From NCBI GenBank assembly GCA_963710615.1, contig CAVQBF010000012.1, forward strand, positions 38,958 through 102,957: a stretch of 64,000 nt of DNA, read 5' to 3'. Below the pieces are notes generated by a model. It had not been told where the DNA came from. It searched no databases and was given only the letters and a program-made list of their open reading frames with translations. Source of the stretch: GCA-2746605 sp963710615 (GTDB taxonomy: Bacteria > Bacteroidota > Ignavibacteria > Ignavibacteriales > Melioribacteraceae). Below are positions 35,746-43,066 of this stretch, in pieces. Positions within the stretch are counted from its first letter, which is position 1. Every line of letters begins with the position of its first letter. The translations under genes and the position numbers were made by a program.

Positions 35746-36777
35746 CTATTTGATAATCTTTACTTTTGTATTATCTTCTAAATTAATTTGACCTTCCGTT
35801 ACGAGGCTATCGTTAACATTTAGTCCGCTTTTAATCTCAACATTAAGTCCACTATTTTTTCCAATTTCGACTTCTCTTAATTTTGCTGTATTGTCAACTA
35901 CTACAAAAACAAAATATTTTTCACCTCGTTTAACAAGATTCTTTCTTTCCAAAACTATTGTTTGTTCTGTTTCAGCGTTTGATAAAGTTATATCAACTGT
36001 AACTCCTGCCTTTATGATATTATTTTTATTTTCAAAGGTCACATCTGCATTAAAAGCTTGTGTCATTGGGTTCATAGCCATATCAACTTGAGTAACTTTA
36101 CCTTCTATCTTTTTTCCTTGCCATTCTGCAACAGCTTTTGAACCAATACTGACGCTTGAAATTTCTTCTTCAGAAATTAGAATGCTTCCTTTCAATTTAC
36201 TTAAGTTTGCAATTGTTGCTAAAGACGTTTCTTTTTTAACATCATCAGTTTCTCTAACATTAACTTTAGTAACATAGCCACTTATTGGAGCCAGAACCTT
36301 TACTAGTTTACGAACATTTTCATAATTAGCTTTGTTCACTTCATATTGAGTTTTTACATTATCAAAATCTTGAGCCGAAACACCGCCAACCTCAAATAGT
36401 TTTTTATAACGATTATACATATTCTCAGAATTTTCGTAAGCCACTTTTGCTTGATAATATTGCGCACTTGGAGCATCTGCAGGAAATTGGAATAAAACCT
36501 GATCCTTGTTAACATAATCACCAACCTTTACAAGTACCTTTTCAATTCTTCCACCAATCATAGCACTTGCATTTGATTCTTTAATTCCGGTCAGCGTTGC
36601 ATTATAAGTAGTCTCCTTGCTGAAAGATCCTAGTTGAACTCTTTCAACTCTAACTGGAATACCTTCTTCTTTATAAATTTGCTCCATGTTTTTAGATTCA
36701 ATTTGCTCTTCACCACATCCACTAAATTGAATCATCATTAGTAATAACAGTAGCACTAATTTGAATGTTTTTTTCAT
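35746..36777 (-). CDS. RND efflux periplasmic adaptor (membrane fusion) lipoprotein
   Basis: 343 residues with a lipobox (QFSGC) after the signal peptide, and TGGAG as ribosome site. The layout is that of HlyD/AcrA adaptors: barrel-sandwich half 'NASAMIGGRIEKVLVKVGDYVNKDQ', a helical hairpin ('YYQAKVAYENSENMYNRYKKL' to 'TQYEVNKANYENVRKLV'), the second lipoyl half 'VLAPISGYVTKVNVRETDDV', a beta-barrel ('GSKAVAEWQGKKIEGKVTQVD') and a membrane-proximal domain ('GLNVNDSLVTEGQINLED'). It bridges the RND pump and the TolC channel in the periplasm. Operon order is TetR, adaptor, pump, TolC. A palindromic operator lies immediately upstream of its ribosome site (36804-36823). Confidence 0.93.
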   Translation of the reverse strand: MKKTFKLVLLLLLMMIQFSGCGEEQIESKNMEQIYKEEGIPVRVERVQLGSFSKETTYNATLTGIKESNASAMIGGRIEKVLVKVGDYVNKDQVLFQFPADAPSAQYYQAKVAYENSENMYNRYKKLFEVGGVSAQDFDNVKTQYEVNKANYENVRKLVKVLAPISGYVTKVNVRETDDVKKETSLATIANLSKLKGSILISEEEISSVSIGSKAVAEWQGKKIEGKVTQVDMAMNPMTQAFNADVTFENKNNIIKAGVTVDITLSNAETEQTIVLERKNLVKRGEKYFVFVVVDNTAKLREVEIGKNSGLNVEIKSGLNVNDSLVTEGQINLEDNTKVKIIK

Positions 36778-36803
36778 TATAACTCCAATTTATTAATTTT
36801 ATT

Positions 36804-36823
36804 AACATACATGATTGTATATA
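36804..36823. promoter_or_regulatory. Probable TetR operator, copy 2 (upstream of adaptor gene)
   Basis: AACATACATGATTGTATATA: palindromic core ATACA-TGAT-TGTAT, sharing ACATACATG with the site upstream of the tetR gene. It lies between tetR and the efflux genes, 27 bases before the adaptor start. Confidence 0.55.
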
Positions 36824-36829
36824 TATGGA

Positions 36830-37444
36830 TTACTTTAAGATTCCGTGCAATAAAATATCAATATAATCACCTGATTTTTCTTTAATGGAAAACTGTCTCA
36901 CCTGCATAAACCAAAGTGAAATAAATCCGATATAAAATGATATGATTGCATGCCCTAAGTTTTCGACTGCAATATCCTTCCTAATTGAACCGCTTACTTG
37001 TCCTCTTTTTACAAGGTCAAACATTTTGGCTATCGTTTCTTCTTTATCTTTTTCGAAAAGCGAGTGAAGTGCTTTATCCTCCTTGATAAGAGATGTAAAT
37101 TCCACTTTTAGAAATAGTTCTTCAACAGCCCTAAATTCTCGGTCTTCTTCAAACTTTGCAAAAATTTCTTTTAATCCATTCTTTAGACTTATTACCGGAT
37201 CAATAGTTTCATTAAAATATTTTTCGAAAATTAAGAATAATTTCTTTTTATTATTTTCATGAATTGCAATAAGGATTTCGTTCTTACTTTTAAAGTAATG
37301 ATAAACCGCACCACGCGTAACCTTTGCCTCTTTAGCAATATCTTCAAAACGTGTAGAGCTAATTCCCTTTTTATTCATCACTTTAATAGCAGCACTTAAA
37401 ATCTTATTCCTTGTCTGCTCCGCTTCTTCTTTTGTTCTTCGCAT
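36830..37444 (-). CDS. TetR/AcrR-family repressor of the efflux operon
   Basis: 204 residues from the ATG at 37444 ('MRRTKEEAEQTRNKI'), the canonical N-terminus of AcrR-like regulators; a 12-codon longer reading would run into the operator. The HTH is textbook: 'STRFEDIAKEAKVTRGAVYHYFKSKNEIL' pattern at about 32-60, with the ligand-binding helical domain after it (including 'AVEELFLKVEFTS'). It probably represses the downstream adaptor-RND-TolC genes and its own transcription, released by a hydrophobic ligand. Two related palindromes, one before this gene and one before the adaptor gene, support this. Confidence 0.92.
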   Translation of the reverse strand: MRRTKEEAEQTRNKILSAAIKVMNKKGISSTRFEDIAKEAKVTRGAVYHYFKSKNEILIAIHENNKKKLFLIFEKYFNETIDPVISLKNGLKEIFAKFEEDREFRAVEELFLKVEFTSLIKEDKALHSLFEKDKEETIAKMFDLVKRGQVSGSIRKDIAVENLGHAIISFYIGFISLWFMQVRQFSIKEKSGDYIDILLHGILK

Positions 37445-37471
37445 TATTTTACCAAATTTTGGTCGTAAATA

Positions 37472-37492
37472 TACATACATGTACGTATGTTA
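37472..37492. promoter_or_regulatory. Probable TetR operator, copy 1 (upstream of tetR)
   Basis: TACATACATGTACGTATGTTA: arms ACATAC / GTATGT are perfect (37473-37478 and 37485-37490). It resembles the known AcrR operator core TACATACA...TGTATGTA and lies 28 bases upstream of the tetR start. Confidence 0.62.
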
Positions 37493-37574
37493 GTCAAGAT
37501 ATTTTTTTAATTTTATATGAATTATGGATAAGGTAGACATGTTTAAATGGTAATGGGATATTTCACATTAAAAT

Positions 37575-38855
37575 TTAAGTCACCCCAGATATGCTTTTTT
37601 TATACTTACGGTAGGACTTTTGCTCGACAATATTCCCTAAAATTTCTACAACCTTCCATACTTCTTGAAAGGTATTATAAAGTGGACTTAACCCTAATCT
37701 AATATTATTTGGAGCACGAAAATCTGGAATAATAACAATTTCATTGTTTTCATCCATAAGTGCTTTGCATATTCTGTAAGCTTCTTTGTGCTGAATAGAG
37801 ATGTGTGACCCTCTTTCCTTAAAATTTTCTGGAGAACCTAAAGTAAAATCTAGATTTTTCAATTTTCTATTAAATAAATAGAGCAAATATTCAGAAAGCT
37901 GGATACTTTTATTGCGGATATTTTTAATTCCGGCTTCAATTGTTATATCAACACTGGAATCTACTGCAGATAAAGATAATATAGGTGGTGTTCCAACTAA
38001 AAATTTATGTATTCCTTTGGCAGACTTAAAATCAATCCTGAATTCAAAAGGATCATCATCCCCAAACCAACCCCAAATAGGAGAAATTAATTTTTTCTGT
38101 AAATCATTTCTTACAAATAAAAATGCCGGAGCACCGGGACCACCGTTTAAGTATTTATAAGTACAACCTATCGCAAAATCAGCATTAGCTTTATTCAATT
38201 CGATATCAACGGCACCTATCGAATGGCTAAGATCCCAGAGAATTAATGCTCCCTTTTTATGTGTAATTTCTGTTATTTTATTAAGATCATATAAAAAGGA
38301 ACTTTTAAAGGCTACGTGTGAAAGAACAACGAGAGCAGTCTCATCATCAATTGTGGATTCTAAACTTTCGATTGGAATAGTAATACCATCTAAACTCTTT
38401 ACGATCTCAATTTTATATTCGGATGATAATTGCTTTAAAATTCCTTGAATAATATAGTGATCCGAGGGAAAGTTAAATTCGTCCGTTATAATTTTTGTTT
38501 TTTTATCATTTAGTTTCAATGCAGCATGAACAAGTTTGTAGAGATTTATTGAAGTTGAATCAGAAACAATAACCTCATTATTCTTTGCACCAATTACCTT
38601 GGAAATTTTTTCGCCCACTGTTTCTGCAAGACTATACCAACCCTCATTCCAACTGCGAATTAATCTATCGCCCCATTGATATTTAATTACATCTTCTAAA
38701 TGGCTTTTTGTTTTATTTGGGAGTCTTCCCAAAGAATTGCCGTCAAAATATATCAGATTTGTCTCAGCACCAAAGAATTCATTACGAAAGCTCTTTAGTC
38801 TATCTTCATCATCATATTGTTTGGCTAAATCGATTGAAAGAGAATTGTAGTTCAT
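37575..38855 (-). CDS. kynU: Kynureninase
   Basis: A 426-residue PLP enzyme of fold type I that cleaves L-kynurenine to anthranilate and alanine in the cytosol. Key blocks: 'IYFDGNSLGRLP', 'DRLIRSWNEGWYSL', 'VIVSDSTSINLYKL', 'ILWDLSHSIGAVDIELN' and the PLP-lysine motif 'IGCTYKYLNGGPGAP', followed by 'WGWFGDDDPFEF' and 'FLVGTPPILSLSAVDSS'. All are kynureninase-specific. No other kynurenine pathway genes are visible nearby, so the gene may serve tryptophan breakdown or NAD synthesis encoded elsewhere. It starts two bases after the stop of the SGNH hydrolase gene, indicating co-transcription. Confidence 0.95.
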   Translation of the reverse strand: MNYNSLSIDLAKQYDDEDRLKSFRNEFFGAETNLIYFDGNSLGRLPNKTKSHLEDVIKYQWGDRLIRSWNEGWYSLAETVGEKISKVIGAKNNEVIVSDSTSINLYKLVHAALKLNDKKTKIITDEFNFPSDHYIIQGILKQLSSEYKIEIVKSLDGITIPIESLESTIDDETALVVLSHVAFKSSFLYDLNKITEITHKKGALILWDLSHSIGAVDIELNKANADFAIGCTYKYLNGGPGAPAFLFVRNDLQKKLISPIWGWFGDDDPFEFRIDFKSAKGIHKFLVGTPPILSLSAVDSSVDITIEAGIKNIRNKSIQLSEYLLYLFNRKLKNLDFTLGSPENFKERGSHISIQHKEAYRICKALMDENNEIVIIPDFRAPNNIRLGLSPLYNTFQEVWKVVEILGNIVEQKSYRKYKKSISGVT

Positions 38856-38856
38856 A

Positions 38857-39552
38857 TCAGTCTAAAATACTTTTTGCAGGTTCAATCATTCTTTCTACCC
38901 ACAGAGAATACATTTTCCCCGAGGGGTGCAGTCTATCTTCCGCCAATAAACTCAGATCATTCTCTGCATCTCTGGAAATATCAGTAATGTTGATGTATGA
39001 AACTCCCAATAATAATGATTCAGATTCGTTAATAGAATTAAATTGGTCAATTTCATTTTTAATTTTGAGGGGGTCTCGACCCGTATTAGCTGCAAATGGT
39101 GTTACTCCCCAATCTGGTATAGATAAAACAATTACATTTTTCGGGCTACTTGTATATGATATAGCCTTATTGAGTAATACTTTAAAATCTTCTCTATATA
39201 TTTCTGGATCCCCGCCTCTATACTGATTATTAACACCTATGAGAAGAGTAACAAGACTATATTTATTTATTGGTTCGTTTTTATTTATTTCATTTAAAAG
39301 TTCATCTGTTGTCCAACCAGTTTTTGCAATTATCTCAGGGTTGCTAACATTATAATTTGAAGAATTCAACTGAGCGGTTAATTGAACCGGAAATCGGTCC
39401 GTGGCATTGACGCTTTCACCAATGGTATATGAATCACCCAAAGCTAGATATGTATAATTCTTTTCCTCTCCCATAAACGAATAATTTTTCTCTTCTTCTG
39501 AACAAAAAGTGAAAGATAGTAAAAGTAGAGTTAAAATTATTTTCTTTTTCAA
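38857..39552 (-). CDS. SGNH/GDSL-family esterase lipoprotein
   Basis: 231 residues. A signal peptide ends in a lipobox-like 'SFTFC', so it is probably a lipoprotein. SGNH blocks: block I 'YLALGDSYTIGES' (Ser nucleophile), block III 'LLIGVNNQY' (Asn) and block V 'DRLHPSGKMY' (Asp and His). It hydrolyses ester bonds (lipids or acetylated carbohydrates), exact substrate unknown. A short internal duplication is visible at the mature N-terminus ('EEEKNYSFMGEEKNYTYLAL'). Immediately upstream of kynU with a one-base gap; the link between an envelope esterase and kynureninase is unexplained. Confidence 0.88.
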   Translation of the reverse strand: MKKKIILTLLLLSFTFCSEEEKNYSFMGEEKNYTYLALGDSYTIGESVNATDRFPVQLTAQLNSSNYNVSNPEIIAKTGWTTDELLNEINKNEPINKYSLVTLLIGVNNQYRGGDPEIYREDFKVLLNKAISYTSSPKNVIVLSIPDWGVTPFAANTGRDPLKIKNEIDQFNSINESESLLLGVSYINITDISRDAENDLSLLAEDRLHPSGKMYSLWVERMIEPAKSILD

Positions 39553-39713
39553 TTGGTTCCCATTTAATAAAATAATATTTACTTAATGTAAATCTTAATT
39601 TAAATTGAATAATTTAGTAACGAATCTTTTCTGCCTACTTTGGGTTATTGCTCAAAATCATGATGTGTATAAAAAACTAGATTAAGATCTTAGCTTGTTA
39701 TCGTTTTATTTAG

Positions 39714-39784
39714 TTGCCCCGTCAGGATTCGAACCCGAAACAAAGGTGTCAGAGACCTGTGTGTTACCGTTACACCACGGGGCA
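39714..39784 (-). tRNA. tRNA-Gln (CTG)
   Basis: Read on the minus strand: acceptor TGCCCCG/CGGGGCA with discriminator A, D arm GTGT-AACGGTA-ACAC, anticodon loop CTCTGAC (anticodon CTG), T arm TCGGG-TTCGAAT-CCTGA. 71 bases, no encoded CCA. The anticodon stem has a C27-T43 mismatch. Confidence 0.93.
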
Positions 39785-39906
39785 ATAATTTGAGAACTTA
39801 AAAGCTCTTGCTAATAATTATTCATTAGAAAAATAAATATGTATTCTACAAATATCAATTAGATAATTGCTTTGTAGAAATAATTGCTCTCACCAAGTTA
39901 CAAATC

Positions 39907-39964
39907 AATGTTACTTAATAAATGAACCAAATATTTTTTTCAATTTTTGCATTTAAGTAACATT
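39907..39964. promoter_or_regulatory. 12-bp perfect inverted repeat upstream of the sucrose genes
   Basis: AATGTTACTTAA (39907-39918) and TTAAGTAACATT (39953-39964) are perfect complements 34 bases apart, 43 bases before the kinase start. A short T-rich run follows. Either paired operator half-sites or a large-loop hairpin. Confidence 0.45.
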
Positions 39965-40007
39965 TTTATTATCTATTAGTAATTTACTCAACAATAAATC
40001 TTTTTAA

Positions 40008-40900
40008 ATGCAAAAAATTACTTCTATCGGAGAAATATTATTTGATATATATGGTAATACTAAAACCTTAGGCGGAGCCCCATTTAACTTTATATATCAC
40101 GTTAATAAAATTTGGGTGGTACGAATTTTATATCTTCAGTTGGAAATGATAATGAAGGGAAAATAATCCTTGATTTTATGATCGACGAAGGTATTTCAAC
40201 AGAATATTTAATTATTGATGAAATCAACCCGACAGGTAAGGTAATTGTAAAATTAAATGAAAAGAAAATACCTGAATATAACATTCAAACTAACGTTGCA
40301 TACGATTTTATTACTTTGAATGAAAGGCAGCATAATAAAATTATCTCAGAGTCACAATTAATTTATTTTGGATCACTTTGTCAGAGGCACAAAACCTCTC
40401 GAAACACTATTCAAAACTTCTTCAATAAAGGCGTAACTCTATTTTGTGATTTAAACATCAGGCAAAATTATTTCTCAAAAGAACTTATTGAAGAATCTTT
40501 GAATGCATCCAACATCCTAAAAATTAATGAAGATGAATTAGATTTAATTACAAAATTATCTTTAATTAAATCAAGTGGTTACAGAGATAAAGTAAAACAA
40601 ATAATGCAGAAGTATAATATTGATTTGGTTGGTGTTACAAAGGGAGAAAATGGGGCAGATCTGTTTTCATCCGAAGATTTCATTACTAATAAATCTAATA
40701 GAAAAAAAATTATTGATACTGTTGGTGCAGGTGACGCATATTCGGCAATACTTGCTTTAGGTGTATTAAATAATTTGGATATTGAAAGGATAAATATTCT
40801 AGCAACTTCATTTGCTGAAGAGGTTTGTATGCAAAAAGGAGCTTTACTACGAAATAAAAATATTTATAAAATTTATGCAGAGGAAATAAAAAATGGATAA
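40008..40900 (+). pseudogene. PfkB-family sugar kinase (probable fructokinase), one frameshift
   Basis: About 297 residues after correction. The ATG at 40008 begins 'MQKITSIGEILFDIYGNT' and 'KTLGGAPFNFIYHVNK', the expected N-terminus with the sugar-binding GG motif; the frame then shifts by one base in the A/T run near 40107 and continues as 'GGTNFISSVGNDNEGK' to the end. The PfkB signature and catalytic Asp are intact in 'DTVGAGDAYSAILALGVL'. The fructokinase assignment comes from context: it overlaps by 8 bases a sucrose-phosphate synthase gene and precedes sucrose synthase, whose product fructose it would phosphorylate. The single indel may be a sequencing error. Confidence 0.82.
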
Positions 40901-43049
40901 GTCTAATAAGGGCCTTTATATCCAGCTTTTCAATATTCATGGTTTTTTAAGAGGAAAAGATTTAGAATTAGGAATTGATACGGATACCGGAGGTCAAACT
41001 AAATATGTACTTGAATTTGCCAAATCATTATCAGAATACGACGAAGTAGAAAAGGTAGAAATATTAACAAGACAAATTGATGATAAAAATGTATCAAGTG
41101 ATTATGCAGAGAAATTTGAAAAAATAAATGATAAGCTAAGTATTGTAAGGATAAGATGCGGCGGAAGGAAATATATACGAAAAGAGCAATTGTGGAATCA
41201 CATGGAAGAGTTTGCTGATAAAACTATTAAGTATCTTAAAGCACAAAAACGCTTACCCGATTTAATCCACAGTCATTATGCAGACGCCGGATATGTCTGC
41301 ACACAACTAACCAGATTTTTCGGCATACCATTTATACATACAGGGCATTCACTCGGCATACCAAAAAGAGAATCACTTTTAAGAAATCATCTTTCCGAAA
41401 ATGAGATTGAAAAACGATATCATATTTCGAAAAGAATTAAGGCTGAGGAAGATGCGATATTTTATGCGGATAAAATTATTACCAGCACCAGCGATGAAAT
41501 AAAAAAACAATACAGCCTTTACGAAAATTTTAATGAGGTAAAATTTACGGTAATACCGCCGGGAATTGATTTGGATAACTTCTATCCTTTCAACATAAAA
41601 CGAGAATGGAATGATAAAGAGAAAGAATTACGATTTGGTTTAACTGAGGAATTATGGCGGTTTTTTACAAATATGAATAAACCTGTAATCTTAGCATTAT
41701 GCCGCCCTGAAAAGGTTAAGAATATTTCAGGTTTAATTCAGGCGTTTGGTCAAAGTAAAAAATTGCAAGAGAAAGCCAATCTTGCCATATATGCAGGCAT
41801 TAGAAAAGATATTATGAAAATGCCTGATATTGAACGTGAAGTATTAACTGACATGTTGCTATTGATGGATAAGTATAACTTATACGGAAAAATGGCAATT
41901 CCAAAACAAAATTTTGAAAACGAAGTACCTGAATTATATAGAATTGCAGCTGAAACTGGTGGTGTATTTGTAAACAGCGCTTTCACAGAAAATTTTGGTA
42001 TAACTCTTATTGAGGCGGCTTCAGCCGGTTTACCAGTTGTTGCAACGGATGATGGCGGACCAAAAGATATTCTTGGGAACTTAAATAACGGAATTTTAGT
42101 TAATGTTAAAGAGACTAAAAATATTTCTGATGCAGTTTGTAAAATATTAAATGATCAAAATCTTTGGAATAAATATTCTCAAAATGGTGTTTCACATGTT
42201 GATACTTATTATTCTTGGCATGCCCATACATCAACTTATTTAGAAGAAGCTCTTAAATTGGTAGAAAAACAAAAAGTAGAACCTAAAACATTCATTGAAA
42301 CAGGAAGAAAATTTTTGAATTATAAAAAACTTATAATATTAGACATTGATGAAACCATAACCGGTGATAAAGAATCGATCCAAAAATTAAAACACTTACT
42401 TTTAAGTAAAAATAATGAGGTGGGATTTGGAGTTGCAACCGGTAGAACAATAAAATCAGCAATAGAAATTTTAAAAGAGATTGATTTCATTTTGCCGGAA
42501 GTAATAATTTCGTCGGTTGGTTCAGAGATTTATTACAGGAGCGGAGATGAATATGTATACTCTACAAGCTGGGCTTCACATATTAAAAATTCTTGGAAAC
42601 CGGAGGAGATTAAATCTTTATTAGAAAATCTTCCATCAATAACAATGCAGGTACCAGAAAATCAGAGAGATTTTAAAGTCAGCTATAATTTTGTTGGGGC
42701 AGAAGAAGATATAGATGAAATAAAAGAATTACTGAGAGTCAATAAAATTAAAGCTAATCTAATTGTCAGTCATAATGCTTATATTGATATTCTTCCCTTT
42801 AGAGCAAGTAAAGGTAGAGCAATTAGATATTTAAGTTACAGATGGAATATTCCATTAGATTCTATCTTAGTCGGAGGTGACTCTGGAAATGATGAGGATA
42901 TGTTAACGGGTGAATTGCTCGGTGTAGTTGTTGCAAATTATACTAAAGAATTAGAACCACTAAAAGGCAGAAGAAGAATTTATTTTGCCAAAAATAAATT
43001 TGCTGCTGGAGTTTTAGAAGGAATTGATCACTATAAATTTTTAAACTAA
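40893..43049 (+). CDS. Bifunctional sucrose-phosphate synthase / sucrose-phosphate phosphatase
   Basis: 718 residues in two domains. Residues 1-460 are a GT-B glycosyltransferase of the sucrose-phosphate synthase type: 'GIDTDTGGQTKYVLEFA', 'LIHSHYADAGYVCTQL', 'FIHTGHSLGIPKR', 'IPPGIDLDNFYPF', 'ALCRPEKVKNISGLIQAF' and the donor-site 'FTENFGITLIEAASAGLP'. Residues 475-718 are a HAD-IIB phosphatase: nucleophile Asp484 in 'LDIDETITG', 'GVATGRTI' and 'LVGGDSGNDEDML'. It would make sucrose-6-phosphate from a nucleotide-glucose and fructose-6-phosphate and then dephosphorylate it. The start has GAGG upstream and overlaps the kinase gene by 8 bases; sucrose synthase follows after 17 bases. Confidence 0.92.
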   Translation: MDKSNKGLYIQLFNIHGFLRGKDLELGIDTDTGGQTKYVLEFAKSLSEYDEVEKVEILTRQIDDKNVSSDYAEKFEKINDKLSIVRIRCGGRKYIRKEQLWNHMEEFADKTIKYLKAQKRLPDLIHSHYADAGYVCTQLTRFFGIPFIHTGHSLGIPKRESLLRNHLSENEIEKRYHISKRIKAEEDAIFYADKIITSTSDEIKKQYSLYENFNEVKFTVIPPGIDLDNFYPFNIKREWNDKEKELRFGLTEELWRFFTNMNKPVILALCRPEKVKNISGLIQAFGQSKKLQEKANLAIYAGIRKDIMKMPDIEREVLTDMLLLMDKYNLYGKMAIPKQNFENEVPELYRIAAETGGVFVNSAFTENFGITLIEAASAGLPVVATDDGGPKDILGNLNNGILVNVKETKNISDAVCKILNDQNLWNKYSQNGVSHVDTYYSWHAHTSTYLEEALKLVEKQKVEPKTFIETGRKFLNYKKLIILDIDETITGDKESIQKLKHLLLSKNNEVGFGVATGRTIKSAIEILKEIDFILPEVIISSVGSEIYYRSGDEYVYSTSWASHIKNSWKPEEIKSLLENLPSITMQVPENQRDFKVSYNFVGAEEDIDEIKELLRVNKIKANLIVSHNAYIDILPFRASKGRAIRYLSYRWNIPLDSILVGGDSGNDEDMLTGELLGVVVANYTKELEPLKGRRRIYFAKNKFAAGVLEGIDHYKFLN

Positions 43050-43066
43050 ACAAGAGAGTTCAAGAA

